A program made the translations under genes and the position numbers. From Burkholderiales bacterium (GTDB lineage Bacteria > Pseudomonadota > Gammaproteobacteria > Burkholderiales > Casimicrobiaceae), in NCBI GenBank assembly GCA_025354075.1, contig JANXNO010000362.1, positions 1-14,951 on the forward strand: a stretch of 14,951 nt of DNA. Direction: 5' to 3'. The first letter of the stretch is position 1, and each line of letters opens with the position of its first letter. The notes beneath the pieces were generated by a model. That model saw only the letters and a program-made list of their open reading frames with translations. It ran no database searches and was not told where the DNA came from. Shown here piece after piece: positions 6,170 through 13,263 of this stretch.

Positions 6170-8197
6170 GTGTTCACCAAAATATTGATTGCGAATCGCG
6201 GCGAAATCGCCGTACGCGTGGCGCGTACAGCGCGGCGCATGGGCATTCAGACGGTTGCCGTGTTCTCCGATGCGGATCGCAACGCGATGCATGTTGCAGC
6301 CTGCGATGAAGCGCATTACATCGGCGGCTCTGCGCCTCGTGATTCCTATCTGCGCGGAGACAAGGTGCTTGAGATCGCCAAACGCACTGGTGCACAGGCG
6401 ATTCATCCCGGCTACGGATTCCTTTCAGAGAACGCCGCTTTTGCCCTGCAATGTGCTGACGCCGGTATCGTGTTCATCGGGCCGCCACCTGCCGCGATTG
6501 AGGCGATGGGGCTCAAGGCCGAGTCGAAGCGACTCATGGAAAAGGCCAACGTGCCGCTGGTGCCCGGCTATCACGGTGCAAATCAAACTGAAGCATTGCT
6601 CATCGCCGAGGCGAAGCGTATCGGCTACCCCGTGCTCATCAAGGCGAGTGCGGGTGGTGGCGGCAAGGGCATGAAAGTCGCTGAGTCGGAAGGCGAATTT
6701 GTAGCGTCGCTTGCTTCTGCAAAACGGGAGGCGAAGAATTCTTTCGGCGACGATAACGTGCTCATCGAACGCTATCTTCAGCGCCCGCGTCATATCGAGA
6801 TTCAGGTGTTCGCCGACGAGCTCGGCCATTGCGTGTACCTGTTCGAGCGAGACTGCTCGTTGCAGCGTCGCCACCAGAAAGTCATTGAAGAAGCCCCTGC
6901 TCCCGGCATGACGGAGGCACGTCGCCGTCAAATGGGCGAGGCGGCAGTTGCTGCTGCCAAAGCAGTCGGCTATGTCGGCGCAGGCACGGTTGAATTCATC
7001 GCTGAGCATGACTTCACTACCTCGGGCCGTTTCTATTTCATGGAGATGAATACGCGATTGCAGGTGGAACATCCGGTGACTGAGATGATCACCGGGCTTG
7101 ATCTCGTTGAGTGGCAATTGCGCGTCGCTTCAGGCGAACGCTTGCCGAAATTGCAAGACGAATTGCATATCAATGGGCACGCGTTTGAGGCTCGTGTTTA
7201 CGCTGAGAATCCGCGCAATCAATTTCTGCCTGCATTGGGGCCAATCAACCTGCTGCGCACACCTGCGGTGAGCGCCGATGTGCGCATCGACACCGGCGTG
7301 CGCGAAGGCGACGCGATCACGCCAAACTACGATCCGATGATCGCCAAGCTCATCGTGCATGGCGAAGATCGCGAGCAGGCTTTGCAACGACTGGCGTTGG
7401 CACTTGACGAGTATGCGGTTGTTGGATTTACCAACAACGTCGAATTTTTGCAACGCGTGGCGCGGCATCCGTCGTTTGCTGCGGCTGACATCGATACCGG
7501 ATTCATCGCGCGGCACGCGAGCGATTTGCTGCCTCCGTTGCCGGTGCCGTCCGATCTGGCGTTGGCGGCATGTGCGCTGGTTGAATGGTCCGCCGCGCGC
7601 GACGCCACTCGTACCGCCGCACGCGTGGCCGGCGAGCCGTCCTCGCCTTGGGCGCTTGGCGATGCGTTCTGGCCGAATCAGCCAGACAACGGCGTTGACT
7701 TTGAGTATTCACAGTCTGGCGCGCATTTCAGCGTCAGCGTGATCCCGCAAGGCAATGGATTCCTGCTTCGGCTGCCGAACAGCGCGCCGTGCGCCGTTGC
7801 CAAGATTGACGGTGAACGCATCACACTGACGCTTGGTAAAATTCAGCGCGTGGCGCGCGTGCTGCGCTCCGGCATGCATCGTGTTGTGCTGCTCGCGGGC
7901 GAGCGGTTTGAGTTTGATGCAGTAGATCGGTACGCACCACCGGAAGTCATTGAGGCCCACGGCGGGCACCTGACTGCACCAATGCCCGGCTCTGTGGTGA
8001 GCGTACTCGTGAACATCGGCGACGTCGTGAAAAAAGGTCAGCCCCTCATCATCATGGAAGCCATGAAGATGGAGCACACCATTGTCGCGCCGCTGGATGG
8101 TGTGGTCGAGGCGGTGTATTTCGCCGCTAAAGAACAAGTCAAGGAGGGCGCCGAACTGGTCGCCCTCGTTGACAATGAGGTCCCCGTCAGCGCATGA
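6170..8197 (+). CDS. liuD: Methylcrotonyl-CoA carboxylase alpha subunit (biotin carboxylase plus biotin carrier)
   Basis: ATP- and bicarbonate-dependent carboxylation of its own biotin, supplying LiuB. Of 675 residues, the N-terminal biotin carboxylase domain begins FTKILIANRGEIAVRV (2-17), with IHPGYGFLSEN (79-89), the ATP-grasp glycine loop KASAGGGGKGMK (158-169), ERDCSLQRRHQKV and the MEMNTRLQVEHPVTE catalytic stretch. A linker/BT domain follows, then a C-terminal biotinyl domain with EAMKMEH, the modified Lys being about residue 633. The length fits three-domain MCC alpha subunits, longer than AccC alone. The start is GTG 6170, three bases after the liuC stop; FTKILIANRG follows immediately as in homologues. 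The stop overlaps the next start as ATGA (8194-8197). Confidence 0.95.
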   Translation: MFTKILIANRGEIAVRVARTARRMGIQTVAVFSDADRNAMHVAACDEAHYIGGSAPRDSYLRGDKVLEIAKRTGAQAIHPGYGFLSENAAFALQCADAGIVFIGPPPAAIEAMGLKAESKRLMEKANVPLVPGYHGANQTEALLIAEAKRIGYPVLIKASAGGGGKGMKVAESEGEFVASLASAKREAKNSFGDDNVLIERYLQRPRHIEIQVFADELGHCVYLFERDCSLQRRHQKVIEEAPAPGMTEARRRQMGEAAVAAAKAVGYVGAGTVEFIAEHDFTTSGRFYFMEMNTRLQVEHPVTEMITGLDLVEWQLRVASGERLPKLQDELHINGHAFEARVYAENPRNQFLPALGPINLLRTPAVSADVRIDTGVREGDAITPNYDPMIAKLIVHGEDREQALQRLALALDEYAVVGFTNNVEFLQRVARHPSFAAADIDTGFIARHASDLLPPLPVPSDLALAACALVEWSAARDATRTAARVAGEPSSPWALGDAFWPNQPDNGVDFEYSQSGAHFSVSVIPQGNGFLLRLPNSAPCAVAKIDGERITLTLGKIQRVARVLRSGMHRVVLLAGERFEFDAVDRYAPPEVIEAHGGHLTAPMPGSVVSVLVNIGDVVKKGQPLIIMEAMKMEHTIVAPLDGVVEAVYFAAKEQVKEGAELVALVDNEVPVSA

Positions 8198-9120
8198 AAA
8201 TTCTCGTTCAATCCAGCGGAATTGATGTCGTGCCCGGCATCATCAATGAGCTAAAGGCTCATCAACCAGACTGGCAATATTTTGCATGGCCGACCGATGA
8301 ACAGTGCGACTATGTGGTCGGCTGGAAGCCGCCCGCGGAGTTATTTACGAGGCAACCCCATCTGAAGGCGGTGTTCAACTACGGCGCTGGCGTTGACGCG
8401 GTGCTGGCGATGGGCGCGGTGCCTGCGGGCATGCCGATCGTCCGGCTCGAAGACGCGGGCATGGCACAACAAATGGCGGAATACGCGATTTACGGCGTGA
8501 TCTATCACCAGCGTCGCATGCGCACTTATCACGCGCAGCAACGTGACAAACACTGGCAGCAGCATGAGGATCGCGGCAACGTGCAGCGTCCGACGGTGGG
8601 TGTGATGGGTCTTGGCGAAATGGGTGGTACGGTGGCGACGCGGCTGGCGAACTTCGGTTACACCGTGCGCGGGTGGTCACGGACAAAGCACTCACTCGAT
8701 GGCATCGAGACCCTCGCAGGGCATGATGCACTTCCCGCATTTCTGTCAGGCTGTGACGTCCTGTTTACTGTGCTGCCGTTAACAGCGACGACACAGGGCG
8801 TGATAAATGCTGCAGCGCTCGCCAGCCTTCCTCGCGGCGCGTTCATCATTAACGGTGGGCGCGGTGGTCTGATCGTGGATGCGGATCTTGTTGCGGCCCT
8901 GGAGAGCGGTCACATAGCTGGCGCGATGCTCGACGTGTTTCATGAGGAGCCGCTACCGAAAGATCATGCGTACTGGTCGCATCCGAACGTGATCGTAACC
9001 CCTCACATCGCAGCGACGACGCCGATCAAAGATGGCTGCGCGCAGGTTGTGGCCAAGATCGCGGCGTTAGAACGGGGCGAAGTTGTGTCTGGCATCGTCG
9101 ACCCCAAAATGGGTTACTGA
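8194..9120 (+). CDS. D-2-hydroxyacid dehydrogenase, glyoxylate/hydroxypyruvate reductase A-like
   Basis: NAD(P)H-linked reductase of 2-keto acids, 308 residues, cytoplasmic. The dinucleotide-binding motif is GLGEMG (139-144), preceded by the substrate-domain NYGAGVDAV (62-70). The catalytic triad of the D-isomer 2-hydroxyacid dehydrogenase family is visible as Arg223 (NGGRGG), Glu252 (HEEPLP) and His271 (TPHIAA). The short N-terminal half and the AEYAIYGVIYHQRRMRTY segment resemble GhrA rather than SerA or GhrB. The start overlaps the liuD stop (ATGA). It sits between liuD and liuE, although no step from methylcrotonyl-CoA to acetoacetate needs it; it might act on a branched 2-keto acid such as 2-ketoisocaproate, but that is inference. 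The GhrA-like call is moderately secure; the physiological substrate is unknown. Confidence 0.9.
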   Translation: MKILVQSSGIDVVPGIINELKAHQPDWQYFAWPTDEQCDYVVGWKPPAELFTRQPHLKAVFNYGAGVDAVLAMGAVPAGMPIVRLEDAGMAQQMAEYAIYGVIYHQRRMRTYHAQQRDKHWQQHEDRGNVQRPTVGVMGLGEMGGTVATRLANFGYTVRGWSRTKHSLDGIETLAGHDALPAFLSGCDVLFTVLPLTATTQGVINAAALASLPRGAFIINGGRGGLIVDADLVAALESGHIAGAMLDVFHEEPLPKDHAYWSHPNVIVTPHIAATTPIKDGCAQVVAKIAALERGEVVSGIVDPKMGY

Positions 9121-9130
9121 GGTAACCCAT
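9109..9130 (+). promoter_or_regulatory. Perfect hairpin overlapping the liuE start codon and the preceding stop codon
   Basis: Arms ATGGGTTAC (9109-9117) and GTAACCCAT (9122-9130) are perfectly complementary over nine pairs with the four-base loop TGAG (9118-9121). The loop contains the stop codon of the upstream gene (TGA 9118-9120). The only Shine-Dalgarno-like bases, GAGG (9119-9122), straddle loop and stem, and the first two bases of the liuE ATG (9129-9131) are paired. Ribosomes finishing the upstream gene would open the stem, so coupled translation is the natural reading. The pairing is visible; the function is inference. Confidence 0.55.
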
Positions 9131-10037
9131 GAACTACCCTAAGCACGTCAATATCGTAGAAGTCGGAGCGCGCGACGGCCTGCAAAACGAGAAGCAGGAC
9201 GTGCCTGCGTCGACCAAGGTCGAACTGGTTAATCGCCTGAGCAATGCCGGATTTCGCAATGTTGAATCGGGCTCGTTCGTATCGCCCAAATGGGTGCCGC
9301 AGATGGCGACCTCAATGGAAGTGATGGCGGGCATCGTGCGAAAGCCCGGCGTGATCTATTCGGTGCTGACACCGAACATGAGGGGCTTTGAAGGCGCGCT
9401 TGCGGCGAAGGCTGATGAAGTCGTGATCTTCGGCGCAGCATCAGAAGCGTTTTCGCATAAGAACATCAATTGCTCAATTGCCGAGAGTATTGAGCGGTTT
9501 CGCGCTGTGGCCGAGGCCGCAAAAGCTCATGGCATGCGTGTGCGCGCTGCGGTTTCCTGTGCGCTCGGCTGCCCCTACCAGGGCGAGGTTTCAATTGAAT
9601 CGGTTGTAGATTGCGTGAGGCGGTTTGCCGATTTGGGCTGCGACGATATCGGTATTGCGGACACGATCGGCGTGGGCACGCCTGCGCATGTATCTGCTGT
9701 GTTTGAAGCGGCTGCAATGGCATTTCCCCTCAACCAGATTTCCGGTCACTTTCATGACACGTATGGTCAGGCCTGCGCCAATGTGCTGGCATGCCTTGAG
9801 CTTGGCGTGAGCACATTCGACACTTCCGTGGCGGGCTTGGGCGGCTGCCCCTACGCGAAGGGCGCGACTGGCAATGTGGCGACCGAGGATGTGCTGTACA
9901 TGCTGCACGGCATGGGCATCACCACGGGCATAGACCTCGACAAAGTCTGCGATGCGGGGCGATTTATCTCGCAGGCGCTCGGTCGTGCGCCGCATTCACG
10001 CGTGAACCGCGCGCTGGCGGCCAAGCAGGCGGCATAA
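9129..10037 (+). CDS. liuE: Hydroxymethylglutaryl-CoA lyase
   Basis: Cleaves HMG-CoA into acetyl-CoA and acetoacetate, the last step of leucine breakdown. The 302 residues form a complete DRE-TIM metallolyase (HMGL-like) barrel. Signature residues are ARDGLQNE (14-21, with catalytic Arg15 and metal ligand Asp16), VESGSFVSPKWVPQMA (45-60), SCALGCPYQGEV, GHFHDTYGQA (206-215, metal ligands His207 and His209) and the active-site cysteine loop GLGGCPYAKGATGN (Cys240). This is the bacterial length, without a mitochondrial presequence. ATG 9129 begins eight bases after the GhrA-like stop and lies in a hairpin with that stop. mvaB is a synonym. No acetoacetyl-CoA synthetase or CoA-transferase is in the window, so acetoacetate must be activated by genes elsewhere. 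Confidence 0.95.
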   Translation: MNYPKHVNIVEVGARDGLQNEKQDVPASTKVELVNRLSNAGFRNVESGSFVSPKWVPQMATSMEVMAGIVRKPGVIYSVLTPNMRGFEGALAAKADEVVIFGAASEAFSHKNINCSIAESIERFRAVAEAAKAHGMRVRAAVSCALGCPYQGEVSIESVVDCVRRFADLGCDDIGIADTIGVGTPAHVSAVFEAAAMAFPLNQISGHFHDTYGQACANVLACLELGVSTFDTSVAGLGGCPYAKGATGNVATEDVLYMLHGMGITTGIDLDKVCDAGRFISQALGRAPHSRVNRALAAKQAA

Positions 10038-10049
10038 GCTTGTAATCAC

Positions 10050-10832
10050 GTGTGGATCGACAGTCACTGCCACCTCGATTCGTCGGCGTTTGATGTTGAC
10101 CGCGACGCGGTTGTCGCGCAGTCTCGTGCGGCGGGCGTTGCGGCTATCGTCAATCTGCCTGGTCATGTTGATCATTTCGCACAAGCCAAGGCCACACGTG
10201 AACGCTACGGCTGTCTCACTGGATACGGCGTCCATCCGATGTGGGTGGCGGGCCCGCACTCAACGTCGAACCGCGAAGACATTGCAACAGTGCGCGCGTG
10301 GGTCGAGCGCGAGAACCCCGAGCTCATCGGCGAAATCGGGCTCGACTTTTTCATTCCTGACGCCAATCAGCGCGAGCAGGAATGGTTCTTCTCCGAGCAG
10401 CTAAAAATTGCGCGCGATTTCGATCTTGCTGTGTCCTTGCACGTGCGGCGCAGCCAGGATCACATCCTCAAGCACCTGCGACGTATCAAGGTGCGCGGCG
10501 GATTTGCGCATGCCTTCAACGGGAGCGCTCAGCAAGCGGCTGAGTTCATAAAGCTTGGTTTCTGCCTGGGCTTTGGTGGCACAGCGACGTTCCCACAGGC
10601 GCAGCGCATCCGCGCATTGCTGCATGATGTGCCGCTTGAACATGTTGTGGTGGAGACGGACGCACCGGACATTCCACCGAGTTTTCTTGGAACGATGGGC
10701 TCTACAGCACGTAACAGCCCGGTCTATTTGCCGCAGATTGGGCATTTGCTGGCGCAGGTGCGTGGCATCCCCGCAGGCGGATTCGCTGCGGCAACGACGG
10801 CCACCGTGCATCGCGTGCTGGCGCTGGGATAA
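10050..10832 (+). CDS. TatD-family metal-dependent hydrolase
   Basis: A 260-residue TIM-barrel amidohydrolase of the TatD family, whose characterised members are 3'-5' exonucleases or DNases. Metal ligands expected for the family are visible: His6/His8 in DSHCHLD, Glu95 in GEIGLDFF, His131 in SLHVRRSQDH, His154 in FAHAFNGS and Asp204 in VETDAP. The GTG at 10050 is chosen because WIDSHCHLD follows directly, as in homologues; it is 12 bases after liuE stops, and no good Shine-Dalgarno sequence is seen. It is not part of leucine catabolism; close spacing suggests passive co-transcription. The paralogous types TatD, YcfH and YjjV cannot be separated confidently; the short barrel and the NSP-containing C-terminus fit a YjjV-like protein. 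Confidence 0.9.
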   Translation: MWIDSHCHLDSSAFDVDRDAVVAQSRAAGVAAIVNLPGHVDHFAQAKATRERYGCLTGYGVHPMWVAGPHSTSNREDIATVRAWVERENPELIGEIGLDFFIPDANQREQEWFFSEQLKIARDFDLAVSLHVRRSQDHILKHLRRIKVRGGFAHAFNGSAQQAAEFIKLGFCLGFGGTATFPQAQRIRALLHDVPLEHVVVETDAPDIPPSFLGTMGSTARNSPVYLPQIGHLLAQVRGIPAGGFAAATTATVHRVLALG

Positions 10833-10838
10833 TTTGCT

Positions 10839-11060
10839 ATGAGCTTTCGTCACCTCTATACGCTTGGAACTGCGCCCGAATCTGCGGCAATTGAGTCACC
10901 ATGCGTCAAGATTTGTGTAATAGACGAAGATGGGTGGTGCGTTGGCTGCGCACGGACGCTGGACGAGATCGCGTGCTGGGGATCGCTTTCTCCAGAGCGA
11001 CGAGATGCTGTGATGCTGGAGTTGTCAGGCCGACGGTCGCCTAAAACACATTCCAGATAA
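10839..11060 (+). CDS. DUF1289 family small cysteine-rich protein
   Basis: A 73-residue protein matching DUF1289: SPCVKICVIDEDGWCVGCAR, then TLDEIACWGSLSPERR. Four regularly spaced cysteines, Cys22, Cys26, Cys34 and Cys37, suggest a metal or Fe-S site, as proposed for the family; Cys46 is additional. An N-terminal extension of about 19 residues precedes the conserved core. The function of the family is not established. It begins six bases after the TatD-family stop and appears to be the last gene of the operon, since the next gene is convergent. The pairing with other housekeeping genes in proteobacteria gives no clear functional hint. Confidence 0.88.
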   Translation: MSFRHLYTLGTAPESAAIESPCVKICVIDEDGWCVGCARTLDEIACWGSLSPERRDAVMLELSGRRSPKTHSR

Positions 11061-11248
11061 CAAATAGCTTTTTGTTGAAAGCCTCATTTAACAGGAGCTA
11101 ATCACTATTTATTGGCAAAGTCGACTTTCGGTCTTTTTACGATACTAGCCCTTATTCCGGAAGCCTCTCACAACATAGCTGATACTTAAGTGGTGTGTCG
11201 CATTTGGTGGATGTCATCGGCGGTGTCCGTCGAAAAGCGCTGCAAATT
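11061..11248. other. Convergent intergenic region between the operon end and coq7
   Basis: These 188 bases separate the convergent DUF1289 and coq7 genes. I see no gene. A weak A/T-rich hairpin (AACAAA 11059-11064, TTTGTT 11071-11076) touches the DUF1289 stop but has no following T run. A perfect 12-bp palindrome, AAAGTCGACTTT (11117-11128), is followed by a short T run (11133-11137); with no loop it is a poor intrinsic terminator and could equally be a protein site. No convincing terminator is seen for either gene, so Rho-dependent ending is possible. Confidence 0.5.
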
Positions 11249-11869
11249 CTAGATTTTTGCGGAAAGCGTCGTCATCACTTGTGAACCGAGCCGCATCAGT
11301 CGCTGAACAGGTGGTGAAAGCTCTCGCGCCCCGAGCCTACGGGCCGTTTGCGCGTGACTCGCTTCGTCTTGCTTCATCTGCTCGACGATGGCACGGCTGA
11401 GCGTGTCCGATGCGGGAAGCCGATCCAGATGAGCGGCAAGATGCGCTTCCACCTGCTCCTCGGTCGCTTGCAGAAAACCCAGAGAGGTTTTGTCGCCTAG
11501 CGCGCCTGCGGCGGCGCCCATAACAAAAGCGCCCGCGTACCAGAGCGGATCGAGCACGCTGGTGCGCCCGCCTAACTGGTGAACCCGCTCGCGAGTCCAC
11601 GCAAGATGATCCAGCTCTTCATCAGCCGCATGACCTAATTTTTCGCGCAACGCAGGTGAACGCGATACCAATGCCTGACCCTGATAAAGCGCCTGTGCTG
11701 CAACCTCACCTGCGTGATTTACCCGCATCAGCCCAATGGACTGTGCGCGCTCGTCGGCTGTCATCGCAAGCAACGCTGACGCCTGCGCGCCAGGCACAGC
11801 TCGCCGTGCGATAGCGGTGCCCGACAAGGTTCGCACGGCGCGGTCAAAAGAAAGAATCAGGTTATCCAT
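11249..11869 (-). CDS. coq7: Demethoxyubiquinone hydroxylase, Coq7 family
   Basis: Di-iron monooxygenase adding the C6 hydroxyl in ubiquinone synthesis, membrane-associated through hydrophobic helices. The 206 residues show duplicated ferritin-like half-sites: RVNHAGEVAAQALYQGQA with Glu55, EELDHLAWT with Glu85 and His88, TEEQVEAHL with ligand Glu137/138, and QDEASHAQTA with Glu169 and His172. WYAGAFVMGAAAGALGD (110-126) is the hydrophobic membrane-contact stretch. This is the bacterial form with a moderate N-terminal leader. The ATG start has AGGGA about twelve bases upstream, rather far. It lies downstream of a porin on the same strand, but a strong terminator intervenes, so it probably has its own promoter in the short gap 11870-11909. 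It replaces UbiF, as is common in betaproteobacteria. Confidence 0.95.
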   Translation of the reverse strand: MDNLILSFDRAVRTLSGTAIARRAVPGAQASALLAMTADERAQSIGLMRVNHAGEVAAQALYQGQALVSRSPALREKLGHAADEELDHLAWTRERVHQLGGRTSVLDPLWYAGAFVMGAAAGALGDKTSLGFLQATEEQVEAHLAAHLDRLPASDTLSRAIVEQMKQDEASHAQTARRLGARELSPPVQRLMRLGSQVMTTLSAKI

Positions 11870-11909
11870 CGCAATCGGTTCCCTGCACCTGGTTGGAAAT
11901 TTATTGGAT

Positions 11910-11938
11910 AAAAAAAGAGCACCGAAGTGCCCTTTTTT
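11910..11938 (-). terminator. Rho-independent terminator after the downstream porin gene
   Basis: Read on the minus strand, the RNA has stem GGGCAC/GUGCUC (one G-U pair) closed by a UUCG tetraloop and followed by seven U. The stem occupies 11917-11932 and the U tract corresponds to the A run at 11910-11916. A T run at 11933-11938 flanks the other side, so the element could also stop plus-strand transcription, with one A-C mismatch in the stem. It starts about 19 bases past the porin stop and insulates coq7. Confidence 0.88.
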
Positions 11939-11956
11939 GGGTAAGTCCGCGTTCGA

Positions 11957-13150
11957 CTAGAACGTGTGGACAATACCTACGGCTGGCGTATTCAGCTTGC
12001 CACCGGTCTCGTTCTTCATGCTTGAGTAGTACGCATAGACTTGCGTGCGCTTCGAGAAACGATAGTCGTATACGAGGGAGACATGTTTGCCACCACCGAT
12101 GGACCAGTTGCTACGCAATGTCGCCAGTGTAGGCGCTGCGAAACCGACTGGTGGCGAGTAAGCCCAAGCTGCACCGTTGTCACGCTGGCTGTACTGCAAG
12201 CCAATGTTGCTGGCACCAAACGGAACTTGTACTCCGACGTCAAAATATTTCATTTTGAGTGTGCCGCCCGCCAGTTTGTAGCTTGCAACGTCATATGAGC
12301 CATCAACACGAGCCACGCCGAAGTTGTAACGAGCATAGCCGCGGAACGCGGTTTGATCGTGCGTGCCGGTCGCAAGACCAGCAAGTCCGCCAAAGTCTTT
12401 ATGCATCGCGTACGTCAAGCCAGCCGTGATCGGGCCGTTTTCATAGATCAACGCCGTATCCCACAAGCGTGCACGTGGCGTCGCCGCAGTTTCCTGAACC
12501 AGCGAGTACATCGTGCGACCACGGAAGCCAGCGATGTTTGGCATCGAGTAGCTAATCGCGTTGCCGGCACGTGCGTCGAAGTTACCTTGCGACTCGCTGA
12601 AAGCTACGCCGCCTCGCGCATAGTTCGTGAACAATTGTTGCGTAGCGAAGCCGGGGCCAGCTGAAAGACCGTTGTTACGGTTTTGTAGGCCGGTAGAACC
12701 GATGTTTTGATGCGCCAAACCAAGCACGTCATCGTAAGGTGTCAAGCCATAGCCCACTTTGACTTGGCCGAACGCACCGCCAAGACCTACCCAGGCTTCA
12801 CGGCCCCACATGATGCCGGTGCCATTTCCCGAAGGAATGGCAGTAGTCGCAGCTTGTGAAGGCAACCCGCCGTCATCACTGTTGAAGCTGTTTTCGAGCT
12901 GGAAGAAAGCATTGAGTCCGCCGCCAAGATCTTCAGTGCCACGGAAACCGAAGCGCGAAGAGTTTGACGTCATGCGGGTGATCGTAGAGCTAGCCACGGC
13001 CTTGCCGACAGAGTTGGAACTCTGGGAGCCACGATTGCTTTCAATCGAAGTGTTGATGTAGCCATACAGCGTCACGTTTGCCGTTTGCGCCTGAGTTGCT
13101 ACCGAAGCGATTGCGACTGCTGTCGCGAGTGCTACTTTAGTAAATTTCAT
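11957..13150 (-). CDS. Gram-negative trimeric porin (Burkholderia/Neisseria type), downstream copy
   Basis: Outer-membrane general diffusion porin, 397 residues. The N-terminus is a Sec signal peptide (MKFTKVALATAVAIASVATQA, cleavage probable after Ala21), then QTANVTLYGYINTSIE, the first beta strand of this family. FGFRGTEDLGGGLNAFFQLENSF, WGREAWVGLGGAFGQVKVGYG, YSMPNIAGFRGRTMYSL and KRTQVYAYYSS are alternating-strand segments expected for a 16-stranded barrel, and the protein ends in Phe, the outer-membrane insertion signal. It has no cysteine. It is longer than the neighbouring porin by about 58 residues, mostly in loop regions. The start ATG is preceded by AAGAGAAC. It lies 113 bases downstream of the other porin, with a nested inverted repeat between, and ends at a strong terminator. 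Solute specificity cannot be read from the sequence. Confidence 0.94.
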   Translation of the reverse strand: MKFTKVALATAVAIASVATQAQTANVTLYGYINTSIESNRGSQSSNSVGKAVASSTITRMTSNSSRFGFRGTEDLGGGLNAFFQLENSFNSDDGGLPSQAATTAIPSGNGTGIMWGREAWVGLGGAFGQVKVGYGLTPYDDVLGLAHQNIGSTGLQNRNNGLSAGPGFATQQLFTNYARGGVAFSESQGNFDARAGNAISYSMPNIAGFRGRTMYSLVQETAATPRARLWDTALIYENGPITAGLTYAMHKDFGGLAGLATGTHDQTAFRGYARYNFGVARVDGSYDVASYKLAGGTLKMKYFDVGVQVPFGASNIGLQYSQRDNGAAWAYSPPVGFAAPTLATLRSNWSIGGGKHVSLVYDYRFSKRTQVYAYYSSMKNETGGKLNTPAVGIVHTF

Positions 13151-13188
13151 TCTGGTTCTCTTTTGAATTTTATGGCTGCAATAGTTGC

Positions 13189-13251
13189 TGCGATCTCATG
13201 CGAACTGAGCCGCCCGAATAGCTCAGACGGCTCAGCTCTAGTCAGATCGCA
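13189..13251 (-). repeat. Nested inverted repeat in the 113-base gap between the two porin genes
   Basis: Two perfect 8-bp inverted repeats are nested: outer arms TGCGATCT (13189-13196) and AGATCGCA (13244-13251), inner arms CTGAGCCG (13205-13212) and CGGCTCAG (13228-13235). A second GCTCAG (13221-13226) could pair with the inner left arm in place of the first, giving alternative folds. On the minus strand it lies after the upstream porin stop and ahead of the downstream porin start. No U tract follows, so a simple intrinsic terminator is unlikely; a 5' leader structure, read-through attenuator or processing/stabilising hairpin are options. Confidence 0.55.
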
Positions 13252-13263
13252 AACTTGCCGCGA

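Noticed and set aside
6425..7117. 230-codon minus-strand frame opposite liuD
   Set aside because: Lies fully inside the biotin carboxylase domain and shows no family features.
11059..11076. AACAAA/TTTGTT hairpin at the DUF1289 stop as an intrinsic terminator
   Set aside because: The stem is nearly all A/T and is not followed by a U tract, so the evidence is too weak to call it a terminator.
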